Shown here piece after piece: positions 1 through 8,611 of a stretch of 26,371 nt of DNA. The first letter of the stretch is position 1; each line of letters starts with the position of its first letter. Origin of the DNA: an uncultured Anaerococcus sp. (lineage in GTDB: Bacteria > Bacillota > Clostridia > Tissierellales > Peptoniphilaceae); NCBI RefSeq assembly GCF_947253225.1, contig NZ_CAMXYR010000021.1:1-26371 (forward strand). The letters run 5' to 3'. The position numbers were made by a program, and so were the translations under genes. The notes beneath the pieces are model-generated. The model did no database searches and had not been told where the DNA came from. It saw only the letters and a program-made list of their open reading frames with translations.

Positions 1-53
1 TCCAAAGTCTGCACCGCAAACTTTGGATTGCCCATAAAACATATATTAATCAT
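1..53 (-). CDS. fmt: Methionyl-tRNA formyltransferase, N-terminal fragment (cut by window edge)
   Basis: Only the first 17 codons are inside the window. The start ATG (53-51) lies within the last codons of def, so the two genes overlap by 8 bases. The translation MINICFMGNPKFAVQTL matches the first beta strand and the MG(T/N)P(E/K)FAV motif that opens Fmt proteins. Fmt formylates the methionine on initiator tRNA, and Def later removes the formyl group, so the def-fmt pair is functionally coherent and common in bacteria. The fragment is too short to judge whether the gene is intact. Confidence 0.85.
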   Translation of the reverse strand, partial: MINICFMGNPKFAVQTL

Positions 54-519
54 TTGTTTCGTATTTAACCTCTTCAATAGACTTATCTCTAAATAAGATT
101 CCATCTAGGTGATCAATCTCATGAGATAAAATTACAGCTGGAAATCCATGGGCATCCCATATCTTTTCCACACCTTCTTCATCAAGATATTTAACTTTGA
201 CATGCTCTGCTCTTTTAACTGTAGCATTAAAATTTGGTATCGAAAGACAACCCTCTATACCAATTTGTTCACCATCAGCTTCAATTATTTCAGGATTTAC
301 AAGCTTGACCAAGCCTGTTGTATCATCATGTGGATCTACCACTATTACTCTTTTTAAGATTCCAACTTGAGGAGCAGCAAGTCCAACGCCATCAGCTTGA
401 TACATTGTATCTGCCATGTCGTCTAGCAAAATTCTTATTCTATCTGTTACTTCTGGGACCTTTTTGGAAATTTTCCTTAATAAAGGATCCCCTTCTTTTC
501 TTATATTTCTAATTGCCAT
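46..519 (-). CDS. def: Peptide deformylase
   Basis: This 157-aa metalloprotease removes the N-formyl group from nascent proteins. All three family motifs are present: GVGLAAPQ at residues 44-51, EGCLS at 89-93 with the metal-ligand Cys91, and HEIDH at 133-137 with metal-ligand histidines and the catalytic Glu134. Length is normal for the short Gram-positive type. The ATG start has a strong AGGAGG-type ribosome binding site just upstream. It lies 44 bases downstream of the smc stop and overlaps the start of fmt, so it is probably translated from the long rpmF-smc transcript. Confidence 0.96.
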   Translation of the reverse strand: MAIRNIRKEGDPLLRKISKKVPEVTDRIRILLDDMADTMYQADGVGLAAPQVGILKRVIVVDPHDDTTGLVKLVNPEIIEADGEQIGIEGCLSIPNFNATVKRAEHVKVKYLDEEGVEKIWDAHGFPAVILSHEIDHLDGILFRDKSIEEVKYETND

Positions 520-563
520 ACTTCCTCCTTACCAATTCTATTGTACTTTTTGCTAGGTCATTT

Positions 564-3500
564 TCAATTTTCTCCAAAATCAATGGAGTATATCTTGCTT
601 ATACCATCATCTCCAATTGTTACACCGTGGATTCTTTCTGCTAGCTGCATAGTTGTTTGCCTATGAGTTATCATTATAAATTGGGTCTTGTCTGATAAAC
701 CTTTAAGGTATTCTATATATCTTTTGATATTAGTTTCATCAAGAGCCGCATCTATTTCATCAAGGATGGCAAAAGGAGCTGGATTTGTTTCAAATATCGC
801 AAAAAGTAGAGCAACTGCTGTTAGAGATTTTTCCCCACCCGACAAAAGTGAAATAGACTTTAAGGATTTTCCTGGAGGTCTTGCTTGAATTTCTATTCCA
901 GCATTCAAGCTATCTTCACTGTCTAAAATCAGCTTAGCATCTCCTCCTATGAAGAGAGTCTTAAAGATTCTAGTAAATTTACCGTTGATTAGCTCAAAAT
1001 TTTTGATAAACTCAGTTTTCATATCTATTTCGAGTTTTTCAATCATCTTTTCAATATCTGCCTTTGAATTTATCAAATCTTTGAGCTGTTTATCTAAAAA
1101 GTCAAACTCTTCTTTTGAAGTTTTATATTTTTCTAGGGAATCTTCTTCAAAATATCCAACGGCATTTATCTTTCTTTGAAGCTCAATAAGATTAGCTTTG
1201 CTAACCTTATAAGGCTCTTTTTCACCAAAAGCAACTTTCAATTCTTCAATAGGTCTACTAATATAGGATTTAATTTCATCTAGGATAGCTTCATACTTAT
1301 CACTTATCGAAGAAATGCTATAGTCAAGTTTAACTTTCTTGATATTTAAGTCCTTGATTTTATCATCCAAGGTTTTTTCTTTACTAATCATAGACGTATT
1401 TTCACTTAACATCTTTTCTTTTAGCTTTTGTTTTTCTATAAGTTTTTCTTTTTCTAGCCCCAAATTTTTCTTAGAAAATTCTATTGTCTGCCTAAGTTTT
1501 TGGTCTTGACTTCTAATTTTATCTATCGATGAATCAAGCTCTGCCTGTAATTTATTTTCAAGTCTTCCGGAGTTTTCTAGGTCTTTCAAGTTATTTTCTA
1601 TACTTGTTATTTCGTTAATTGTAAGATTTTTATCTCTTTTTGTAATTTCAGAAAGACTCTGTAGTCTAATATTTTCATTTGACATAGCCTTGATTTCTTC
1701 TTCAATATCTTTAAGCTTTCCATTCATCTCCGCTAAGTCTTTGTTTAATTCTTCTCTTTTTTCCTTGAGGGTTTCTATATCAAATATTTTTTCTTCTTCA
1801 AAGTAGTTTTTTCCCTTATCCTCAAGTTCCTTTTTTCTTGTTAGGTAATTTTCAAGCCTTATTTCAAGTCCATCAAGTTTATTCTTATCTGACCTATAAT
1901 TGTCTACATCTGAGGTTAGCTTAGCTCTATCATCAGTAAGTTTTTCTTCCAAACCCTTAATTTTATCTAATAAACTTGTGTAGGATTGATTAAGCTCATC
2001 TTTTCTATTTCTAAGCTTTAGAATTTTTCCCTTCAGTTCATCAAGCTTTTTGGTTCTATTTAATAGGTTAGTATTCTTCTTCCTATTCTTGTCATTTCCT
2101 GCAACCATAGACCCCCAGTTATTAATTATATCGAGGTTCATGGTTATTATCCTATATCCTTTAATCTTATCAGAAAGTTTTACTGCATCGTCTATATTTT
2201 TTACTACTACAGTAGAGCCTAGGAAATGGTCAATGATATGGTTAAGGTTACTTGATGCATCTACCAAGTCATAGGCCATAGCTACTACTTCAGGGTGATT
2301 TGGTCTTTCTTTTCTAAAAGAAGTTATTGAATCGATTGGCAAGAAAGTAATTCTTCCAAGCTTATTTGCATTTACAAAGTTTATCAATTCCCTTGTATCT
2401 TTCTTAGACCTAGTAACAATATTCTGAAGTCCTGATCCAATGAGGTTATCTATAACATCTTCATAGCCTTCCCTAACCCTGATTAAATTAGCTAAGGAAT
2501 CGAGATATAGTTGATTCTTGCCAACTTCCTTGGTCTTGTTCAAAAAGTCTTGAATTGAATAAAAATATCCCCTATTTTTATCCAAATTCTCCTTTTGTAA
2601 TTTGAATTCAGAAATACTTGTCTTTAATTTTAAATTGTTCTCATTGTTTTCATTTATAAGATTTTCGAGAGTTTCTTTATCCTTAGCCAAATTTTCCGAA
2701 TTTTTTCTAAGGTCTATTTCAAATTTTTCTATCTTTGTTTCTTGGTCTTTAATTTTACCTAAGAGATTAGTTTTTTCTTCTTCAAGAACCTTTATATCCT
2801 TGGAAATATCTTCAAGTCTTTGAATTCTAAGTTCTTCTTCTTCTGCGTTTTTCCTATCAATAATCTCCTTAGACTTCTTGTCAATTTCATATTGGTAAAT
2901 TTCTTCTGAGATTTTCACTAGAGCAAGGTCTTTACTTGTTCTATCTTCCTTTAATTTTAGGCCCGCTTCTTCATCTTCCTTTAAGATTAAGGAATTGATT
3001 TGTATTTTTTCTTCTATTTCTTTTAATTTAGATATTATCTGACTAAGCTTCTCTTTATTAGATGCTAAATCAATTTCTAAACCTTTTTTCTTATCTCTAT
3101 TAGTCTTAATATTTTCAACTATCCTATCTATATCCTTTTGCTTATAGGATAAGTCTTGCTTAGATAGGATTAATCCGTTTTCTGCTTTTTCAATAGACTT
3201 CTCGTATCTTGTGATATTTTCCTTACTTAGGTTTATTTCATCTTCGACTCTTGAATAGTTATCTTGGTAGGGTTTAAGTTTTTCCCTAATATTCTTTAAC
3301 TCTTGTTCACTATTTAAAAGGTCCTCTTCAATAATTTTTATTTTGTCAGAAATAAGCTTCCTATCATTTAAAAGAGTATCTGACTTTGTGGTCATATAAA
3401 TATAGGATTTTTCATCAAGGTCTTCTGTTAGTTTCTGATAAGTTTCTATATTTTTTGCATAATTTTCTAATAATTTTAGGTCTTTTTTCTTAAATTCCCA

Positions 3501-4082
3501 GTCTCTATTGATTATTTCAAGGTCTTCTGAAACTTTTTCAAGTTTCTTGCTTGCCTCATCTCTTCTAAATTTATGCTTAGATATCCCACTTGCTTCCTCA
3601 AAGATAGTCCTCCTATCCTTGGCGGATGATGAAATAATCTGCTCTATCCTACCCTGTGATATTATAGAATATCCTTCTTTACCGACTCCTGTATCAAGAA
3701 AGAGCTCCCTTACATCTTTAAGCCTAACTTTTTTACCGTTAATCCTGTAATCATTTTCTCCATCTCTATAGATTCTCCTAGAAATCTTAACCTTGTCATA
3801 AGAAAGATCTAGAGTCTTATCTTCATTGGAAAAATTCAAGTTTACTTCAGCTAGGTTTAGGGACTTAGAATTTTCTCCACCTTGAAAAATCACATCATTC
3901 ATCTTCGCCCCACGAAGAGACTTGGCAGATTGTTCACCCAGAACCCATCTTATGGCATCAGAAATATTACTTTTTCCTGAACCATTAGGACCAACCACAG
4001 CAGTAATTCTATCGTCAAATTCAATTTTCGTTTTATTAGCAAAGGACTTAAATCCTTTCAATTCAATACTTTCTAATCTAAT
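564..4082 (-). CDS. smc: Chromosome segregation ATPase SMC (likely ATT start)
   Basis: SMC is the long coiled-coil ATPase that, with ScpA and ScpB, organises and segregates the chromosome. The N-terminal head has Walker A GPNGSGKSN around residue 31. Long Lys/Glu/Leu-rich coiled coils flank a globular hinge near residues 515-670. The C-terminal head carries the signature LSGGEKSL and Walker B FAILDEIDAALDE. The first possible standard start is TTG at 4061, giving 1165 aa, but that would begin inside the first beta strand. The frame continues upstream as IRLESIEL before KGFKSF, matching the usual SMC N-terminus (MRLKxLEIxGFKSF). An ATT at 4082-4080 sits 6 bases after GGTGGTGA, a near-perfect Shine-Dalgarno sequence, and a stop codon lies three codons further upstream. 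I therefore place the start at this ATT (1172 aa). The gene overlaps the radical SAM stop by 10 bases. An undetected sequence error at this codon is the main alternative. Confidence 0.93.
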   Translation of the reverse strand: MRLESIELKGFKSFANKTKIEFDDRITAVVGPNGSGKSNISDAIRWVLGEQSAKSLRGAKMNDVIFQGGENSKSLNLAEVNLNFSNEDKTLDLSYDKVKISRRIYRDGENDYRINGKKVRLKDVRELFLDTGVGKEGYSIISQGRIEQIISSSAKDRRTIFEEASGISKHKFRRDEASKKLEKVSEDLEIINRDWEFKKKDLKLLENYAKNIETYQKLTEDLDEKSYIYMTTKSDTLLNDRKLISDKIKIIEEDLLNSEQELKNIREKLKPYQDNYSRVEDEINLSKENITRYEKSIEKAENGLILSKQDLSYKQKDIDRIVENIKTNRDKKKGLEIDLASNKEKLSQIISKLKEIEEKIQINSLILKEDEEAGLKLKEDRTSKDLALVKISEEIYQYEIDKKSKEIIDRKNAEEEELRIQRLEDISKDIKVLEEEKTNLLGKIKDQETKIEKFEIDLRKNSENLAKDKETLENLINENNENNLKLKTSISEFKLQKENLDKNRGYFYSIQDFLNKTKEVGKNQLYLDSLANLIRVREGYEDVIDNLIGSGLQNIVTRSKKDTRELINFVNANKLGRITFLPIDSITSFRKERPNHPEVVAMAYDLVDASSNLNHIIDHFLGSTVVVKNIDDAVKLSDKIKGYRIITMNLDIINNWGSMVAGNDKNRKKNTNLLNRTKKLDELKGKILKLRNRKDELNQSYTSLLDKIKGLEEKLTDDRAKLTSDVDNYRSDKNKLDGLEIRLENYLTRKKELEDKGKNYFEEEKIFDIETLKEKREELNKDLAEMNGKLKDIEEEIKAMSNENIRLQSLSEITKRDKNLTINEITSIENNLKDLENSGRLENKLQAELDSSIDKIRSQDQKLRQTIEFSKKNLGLEKEKLIEKQKLKEKMLSENTSMISKEKTLDDKIKDLNIKKVKLDYSISSISDKYEAILDEIKSYISRPIEELKVAFGEKEPYKVSKANLIELQRKINAVGYFEEDSLEKYKTSKEEFDFLDKQLKDLINSKADIEKMIEKLEIDMKTEFIKNFELINGKFTRIFKTLFIGGDAKLILDSEDSLNAGIEIQARPPGKSLKSISLLSGGEKSLTAVALLFAIFETNPAPFAILDEIDAALDETNIKRYIEYLKGLSDKTQFIMITHRQTTMQLAERIHGVTIGDDGISKIYSIDFGEN

Positions 4083-5152
4083 ATTAACTCACCACCGTAA
4101 TTTTTCTTTACATAGTCAATGATAAAGCTATCAACATCCATATCAACTTGTTTGTCTTCAAAAATAATCTTATTTGTCTTATCATCAACAAAATTCATCC
4201 TAAGTCCATATTTTTCATACAAATATTTTTTATTAGCTTTTTTATTGCCAGCTATTATAGATATGCTTCTTCCGTCTGTATGAATGGTGAAGTCGCCACT
4301 AATTTTCTCGCTTTTAATAAGTTCTTCCAAATATGCTCTATATATAAAAGATTCCACAAGTTGCCTTGTAGCTGGATGAAAGGGGCCTGCCACAACATCT
4401 TCCTTATCATTGATATTGTCTGTAGTTTGTAGCCCAATCCTTATTACATTTATATCCATAGCCCTATAAATCATATAAATTTGTGCACTCACCTCAACTG
4501 CTTCATCAAGGCTAAGGGGCTTAAAAATTCCAAGTTTATACAAACTTTCAAGCTTAGTGTCCTTGATAACAAGGGTAGGATAAATTCTAACAAGGTCTGG
4601 CTTCATATTAGCCGACTTGATTGCAGTTTTAATTGACTTTTTACGACTATCTTTGAAAAGACCAGGCATGATTTGATGACCAAGAATAAAGCCCCTCTTT
4701 TTGATAAGTTCACTAGCCTTATAAGAATCTTCACAACTATGGCCTCTCTCATTGGCATCTAGGATTTCTTGGTCAAGAGATTGGATGCCAAGCTCAATAA
4801 TATCGACCTTATAGGATTTTAAAATATCAAGAATAGAATTATTTATATAATCAGGTCTGGTAGAAAGTCTGATTCTATCAATAATTCCCTTCTCCTTATA
4901 GGATCTAGCAATTTCAAGATAGCCAACCATTGTATCAGTGTCAAGACCCGTAAAAGAACCTCCAAAAAATGCTAGTTCTGTAGCTTTTTTGTCTGGATAA
5001 TAGGAAAGATTTTTCTCAATTTCACCTACAATCTTTCCCTCATCAAGTTTGTCCTTGTAGTTAGTTATCTTAACTTGATTGCAAAAGGCGCAATCATGAG
5101 GACATCCCAAAAACGGAATGAAGATAGGTATTATATATTCTTTCTTGGCCAT
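4073..5152 (-). CDS. Radical SAM protein, Elp3/oxygen-independent coproporphyrinogen oxidase-like
   Basis: This 359-aa protein has a radical SAM core. CPHDCAFC near residues 17-24 supplies the three cysteines (CxxxCxxC) of the 4Fe-4S cluster that cleaves S-adenosylmethionine. FFGGSFTGLD (GGSF motif) and IELGIQSLD follow in the order seen in the Elp3/MiaB/NifB superfamily. It resembles the short Elp3-like proteins found next to rnc and smc in many clostridia. I see no clear acetyltransferase domain, so it is not a full-length Elp3. Its substrate is unknown, and a role in tRNA or ribosome modification is only a guess from the neighbourhood. Its ATG is 2 bases after the rnc stop and its end overlaps the start of smc. 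Confidence 0.87.
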   Translation of the reverse strand: MAKKEYIIPIFIPFLGCPHDCAFCNQVKITNYKDKLDEGKIVGEIEKNLSYYPDKKATELAFFGGSFTGLDTDTMVGYLEIARSYKEKGIIDRIRLSTRPDYINNSILDILKSYKVDIIELGIQSLDQEILDANERGHSCEDSYKASELIKKRGFILGHQIMPGLFKDSRKKSIKTAIKSANMKPDLVRIYPTLVIKDTKLESLYKLGIFKPLSLDEAVEVSAQIYMIYRAMDINVIRIGLQTTDNINDKEDVVAGPFHPATRQLVESFIYRAYLEELIKSEKISGDFTIHTDGRSISIIAGNKKANKKYLYEKYGLRMNFVDDKTNKIIFEDKQVDMDVDSFIIDYVKKNYGGELILD

Positions 5153-5154
5153 GG

Positions 5155-5865
5155 TTAGCGTTTTATATTTTCATAGGCAGCTTTTGCTGCATCTTGTTCA
5201 GCTTGCTTTTTATTTTTTCCAACCCCAGTTGCAAGAACCTTATTTCCAATCTTAACCGCCATAGTAAAGGTCTTTTCATGCTCTGGTCCTTCTTCTTTTA
5301 CAAGCACATACTTCAATATTTTCTTATCCTTTGAATTGTGATATTCTTGCAATTTAGTCTTGTAATCGTTAAATATCCTATCGTCATTAATAATTACAAG
5401 AGCTTCTTCCTTGTAGTTAGTCATTAAAAAATCAAACAAGTTACTATAGGAACTATCCAAATAAATTGCCGCACAAACTGCCTCAAAAGTATCTGCCTTG
5501 ACGTGCTTTTTTAATTGTCCTCCATGTTCCTTTTCACCCTTGCCAAAATTAAGGTAGTGGGACATATCAAATTTTTCACAAGCCTTGGCAAATGAAGAAG
5601 TACATACAAGCCTTGACCTTGTTTTAGTAAGCCAACCTTCAGGTTTGTTGTGGTAGTGTTTGAACAAAATTTCGCTTACAATCATATCAAGAATAGAATC
5701 TCCAAGAAATTCTAATCTTTCGTTGCTCATCTTATTACCCCTAACCTCGTTCGTATAAGAGGAATGAGTAAAGGCTACATCTATCAACTCTTTATTCTTG
5801 AAAGTGTAGCCAATTTTTTTCTCGAATTCTTCTATTTTTCTTAATCTATTTTCAGAAATAGCCAT
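5155..5865 (-). CDS. rnc: Ribonuclease III
   Basis: This is a 236-aa double-strand-specific endoribonuclease that processes rRNA precursors and structured mRNAs. The RNase III signature NERLEFLGDSIL lies at residues 49-59 and includes catalytic acidic residues. A second acidic site (DTFEAVCAAIYLD) follows. A double-stranded-RNA-binding domain occupies roughly residues 160-235 and ends with the typical KKQAEQDAAKAAYENI helix. Its ATG overlaps the acpP stop (TAATG), indicating translational coupling. The acpP-rnc-smc order is classical in Firmicutes. Confidence 0.96.
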   Translation of the reverse strand: MAISENRLRKIEEFEKKIGYTFKNKELIDVAFTHSSYTNEVRGNKMSNERLEFLGDSILDMIVSEILFKHYHNKPEGWLTKTRSRLVCTSSFAKACEKFDMSHYLNFGKGEKEHGGQLKKHVKADTFEAVCAAIYLDSSYSNLFDFLMTNYKEEALVIINDDRIFNDYKTKLQEYHNSKDKKILKYVLVKEEGPEHEKTFTMAVKIGNKVLATGVGKNKKQAEQDAAKAAYENIKR

Positions 5866-6089
5866 TAATTTTTGCTCTCAATCAAACTAACAATATCTGA
5901 AAGAGTCTCGATTTCATCAAGCTCTTCATCAGAAAACTCAATGTCAAATTCGTCTTCAATAACCATAATAAAGTCAACCAAATCAATAGAATCAATATCT
6001 AAGTCTGAAATTTTACCATCTAGGTCTATCTCATCAGGATTGATGTCTAGATTTTCTACCGCTAATTCTTTTAATCTTTCTCTAATCAA
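5865..6089 (-). CDS. acpP: Acyl carrier protein
   Basis: This small acidic protein of 74 aa carries growing acyl chains during fatty-acid synthesis. The phosphopantetheine attachment motif is DSIDLVDF, with Ser34 as the modified residue (the usual motif is DSLD, so Ile replaces Leu). The four-helix ACP pattern and the excess of Asp/Glu are clear. The start overlaps the plsX stop by ATGA. PlsX uses acyl-ACP as substrate, so the pairing makes biochemical sense. Confidence 0.95.
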   Translation of the reverse strand: MIRERLKELAVENLDINPDEIDLDGKISDLDIDSIDLVDFIMVIEDEFDIEFSDEELDEIETLSDIVSLIESKN

Positions 6090-7060
6090 TTCAATTCTCC
6101 TTCAATTTTTTCTATTACTTTCTTATCTATATAATCCATAAGTCCTAATAAAGCATTGCAAATAGCAAGCTCATTAGCATTTCCATGAGCTTTGAAAGCG
6201 TAGGATTTGACCCCCAATAGTGGAGCACCCCCAACTTCATCTGCTGAAAACTTGTTAAACATAGTTTTTAAGTCCTTTTTAAGAATTCCTGCTGCAAGCT
6301 TGTTTGTAAAAGACTGATAAAATACTTCTTTAAGCTGACCTGCCATAAGTTTTAGGATTCCTTCTGCGGTTTTAATAGCAATATTTCCATCAAAGCCGTC
6401 TGCCAAAATCACATTGACCTTGCCAGTAAAAATATCTCGAGCTTCGATATTTCCGATAAAATTAAGCTTAGTTTCCTTTAATAAAGCGTAGGTTTCCTTA
6501 CTCAACTTGTTACCTTTATGCTCTTCAACTCCCACATTTAAGAGAGCAATCTTAGGATTATTTATACCAAGAACATTTTCTAAATATACTTTACCCATTA
6601 ATCCAAATTCTTCCAAATATTCAGGCTTACAGTCCATATTAGCTCCTGTATCCATTAGAAGAGTTGTCTCTCCAAGAGTTGGAAGACTGGTTGCTATACA
6701 CGCCCTAGCAATACCGTCAATTCTTTTTGCTATAAAAAGCCCTCCAGCAAGCAGGGCACCTGTAGAGCCTGCTGATAAAATACCATCATATCCTTCTTCC
6801 TTACATTTTTCATAGGCAAGAACAATAGATGCATCTTTTTTTCTTCTAATAGACCTAGCTGGATCATCGTCATTAGAAATAAAGGTATCTGTATGAATAA
6901 TCTCGTAATCTGTGATTCTACCTGCTATTAATTCTTCAATTTTTTCTTTATTACCAACAAAAACAGGAGTGAAATCTCTTATTTTCTTACAAGCTATTGC
7001 CCCTTCGACTAGGACTTTTTCACCCTTATCTGCTCCATATGTATCAATAAGTATCTTCAT
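6086..7060 (-). CDS. plsX: Phosphate acyltransferase PlsX
   Basis: This 324-aa enzyme converts acyl-ACP and phosphate to acyl-phosphate, the donor for the first acylation of glycerol-3-phosphate in phospholipid synthesis. Typical PlsX blocks are present: the N-terminal MKILIDTYGADKGE (related to the common DAMGGD motif), SAGSTGALLAGG, LLMDTGANMDCKP, NVGVEEHKGN, ILADGFDGNIAIKTAEG and the C-terminal GGAPLLGVKS. The start is preceded by AAAGAGGATATA. It lies downstream of a terminator that follows rpmF, so part of its expression may come by read-through from the rpmF promoter. I saw no separate promoter in the short gap. Confidence 0.96.
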   Translation of the reverse strand: MKILIDTYGADKGEKVLVEGAIACKKIRDFTPVFVGNKEKIEELIAGRITDYEIIHTDTFISNDDDPARSIRRKKDASIVLAYEKCKEEGYDGILSAGSTGALLAGGLFIAKRIDGIARACIATSLPTLGETTLLMDTGANMDCKPEYLEEFGLMGKVYLENVLGINNPKIALLNVGVEEHKGNKLSKETYALLKETKLNFIGNIEARDIFTGKVNVILADGFDGNIAIKTAEGILKLMAGQLKEVFYQSFTNKLAAGILKKDLKTMFNKFSADEVGGAPLLGVKSYAFKAHGNANELAICNALLGLMDYIDKKVIEKIEGELN

Positions 7061-7082
7061 TATATCCTCTTTAAAATATTAT

Positions 7083-7110
7083 AAAAAAAAGATAGTGCAT
7101 AACACTATCT
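7083..7110 (-). terminator. Intrinsic terminator after rpmF
   Basis: On the minus strand, directly after the rpmF stop, a 7-bp stem GATAGTG/CACTATC with a 5-base loop is followed by eight T residues. Because plsX follows on the same strand with no visible promoter, it may act as a partial attenuator that makes L32 mRNA more abundant than the lipid genes. Confidence 0.8.
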
Positions 7111-7290
7111 TTACTCTACATCAAGAATTGCTTCGCCTTTATACTCACCACAGTTTGGGCAAACTCTGTGTGGAAGTTTTGGCTCATGACAATTTGGACA
7201 CTCAACATAGTTTGATCTGTTCAAAGTATAAGCTGAGGCTCTTCTTTTATTTTTTCTTGTTTTTGATGTTCTTCTCTTTGGTACTGCCAT
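7111..7290 (-). CDS. rpmF: Large-subunit ribosomal protein L32
   Basis: This 59-aa ribosomal protein begins MAVPKRRTSKTRKN, the usual L32 N-terminus, and contains the zinc ribbon CPNCHEPKLPHRVCPNCG with four cysteines. The chosen ATG at 7290 has GGAGG eight bases upstream. A GTG three codons earlier overlaps that Shine-Dalgarno sequence and is rejected. It is the first gene after a consensus promoter and heads the rpmF-plsX-acpP cluster seen in many bacteria. Confidence 0.95.
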   Translation of the reverse strand: MAVPKRRTSKTRKNKRRASAYTLNRSNYVECPNCHEPKLPHRVCPNCGEYKGEAILDVE

Positions 7291-7310
7291 CTTTGACACC
7301 TCCTCTTATC

Positions 7311-7348
7311 AGTTTAGCAATCTTTTATATTATATAATCAGCTAAACT
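7311..7348. repeat. 8-bp inverted repeat flanking the rpmF -10 box
   Basis: AGTTTAGC (7311-7318) and GCTAAACT (7341-7348) are perfect inverted copies 22 bases apart. They surround the -10 hexamer of the rpmF promoter. There is no T run, so it is not an obvious terminator for ackA. It could be an operator or a 5' leader structure. Function unproven. Confidence 0.5.
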
Positions 7349-7357
7349 TTTTGTCAA
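7329..7357 (-). promoter_or_regulatory. Consensus sigma-A promoter for rpmF operon
   Basis: On the minus strand, TTGACA (7357-7352), a 17-base spacer and TATAAT (7334-7329) give a perfect match to the housekeeping consensus. The -35 box overlaps the ackA stop codon. It should drive rpmF and, through the downstream terminator, the plsX-fmt cluster. Confidence 0.9.
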
Positions 7358-8547
7358 GCTTCAACGATTGATTTTGTATCCCTTGCTATCATCAACTCTT
7401 CGTTTGTAGCTACAACCATAATCTTAACTTTAGAATCATCCTTAGATACTATGTGAGCTCCACCACGAACCTTGTTCTTTTCTTCATCAATTTCAATTCC
7501 AAATTGTTGGAAGCCATCCATGATTTCTTTTCTCATATCAATGGAGTTTTCTCCAATACCACCAGTAAATACGATAGCATCTGCACTTCCGATTTCTGCC
7601 ATGTATCCAGCTATATATCTTTTTGTTCTTGTGATAAACATATCAAGAGCGTATTGGGCTCTCTTATTGCCTTCTTTAGCAGCAGCTTCAAGATCTCTAA
7701 AGTCTGAACTTACTCCAGAAACACCAAGAACTCCTGATTCTTTATTTAAAATATTTTCCATATCATTAGCTGAAATATTTTTGTGTTGCATGATGTAAGT
7801 AATTGCAGCTGGGTCTATATCTCCTGACCTTGTTCCCATGATAAGACCTTCAAGTGGAGTTAGTCCCATAGATGTATCATAAGATTTACCATTCTTAACT
7901 GCTGTTATTGATGAACCATTACCCAAGTGGCAAGAAATGATGTTTAAGTCCTTAACATCTTTGCCTAGAATTTCGGCTGTTTTGTTTGTAATGAAATTGT
8001 GGCTTGTTCCATGGAAACCATATTTTCTAATCGCATCCTCTTCATAGTATTTGTAGTCTATACCATATAGGAAAGTTTTTTCTGGCATAGTTTGGTGGAA
8101 GGCTGTATCAAATACTGCAACATTTGGAACTCCTGCAAGCAACTTTTCACAAGCTTCAAGTCCCATAAGGTTGGCTGGATTGTGAAGTGGAGCAAATTTT
8201 GTGTATTCTTCAATAGCTTCCCTAACTTCTTCATCTATTAGAGATGATTTTGTTATTTTTTCTCCACCATGAACGAACCTATGACCAACTGCATCTATCT
8301 CTGAAAGACTCTTGATAACTCCATTTTCTCTATCGACTAGGGCATCAAATACATGTCCAACTGCTTCAGTATGATCTTTCATATCCTCTTCAACGGTATA
8401 TTTGTCATCACCCTTTTCTTGGATTAGTCTTGAACCATCAATACCAATTCTTTCTACAAGACCCTTTACCATAACTTCTTCATTATCCATGTTGAATAAT
8501 TGATATTTAAGTGATGAACTACCACAATTTATTACTAGAATTTTCAT
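7354..8547 (-). CDS. ackA: Acetate kinase
   Basis: This 397-aa enzyme makes ATP and acetate from acetyl phosphate, a main energy step in anaerobic fermenters. It has the phosphotransferase-type motifs INCGSSSLKYQLF at the N-terminus, GHRFVHGGE, the CHLGNGSS phosphate loop, MGTRSGDIDP and FTGGIGENS near the C-terminus. The ATG at 8547 follows GGAGGAAAC. A longer frame to 8601 would include the promoter region and is rejected. No pta gene is adjacent in this window. Confidence 0.97.
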   Translation of the reverse strand: MKILVINCGSSSLKYQLFNMDNEEVMVKGLVERIGIDGSRLIQEKGDDKYTVEEDMKDHTEAVGHVFDALVDRENGVIKSLSEIDAVGHRFVHGGEKITKSSLIDEEVREAIEEYTKFAPLHNPANLMGLEACEKLLAGVPNVAVFDTAFHQTMPEKTFLYGIDYKYYEEDAIRKYGFHGTSHNFITNKTAEILGKDVKDLNIISCHLGNGSSITAVKNGKSYDTSMGLTPLEGLIMGTRSGDIDPAAITYIMQHKNISANDMENILNKESGVLGVSGVSSDFRDLEAAAKEGNKRAQYALDMFITRTKRYIAGYMAEIGSADAIVFTGGIGENSIDMRKEIMDGFQQFGIEIDEEKNKVRGGAHIVSKDDSKVKIMVVATNEELMIARDTKSIVEA

Positions 8548-8581
8548 GTTTCCTCCATTGATTTTCGTTTTCTCTTCATTT

Positions 8582-8608
8582 ATTATACCATAGTTTGCCA
8601 TATAGCAA
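8582..8608 (-). promoter_or_regulatory. Extended -10 promoter for ackA
   Basis: Minus strand TGGTATAAT (-10 hexamer 8587-8582 with an upstream TG) lies 35 bases before the ackA ATG. A weak -35 candidate, TTGCTA at 8608-8603, has a short 15-base spacer, so the extended -10 probably does most of the work. It separates ackA from the pilin genes upstream. Confidence 0.6.
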
Positions 8609-8611
8609 GAT

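Noticed and set aside
1..27. Inverted repeat TCCAAAG/CTTTGGA as a terminator after def
   Set aside because: It lies inside the start of fmt, which overlaps def, and has no T run on either strand.
688..3750. Plus-strand ORFs opposite smc
   Set aside because: Ser/Leu/Phe-rich shadows of the antisense coiled-coil codons, without ribosome binding sites.
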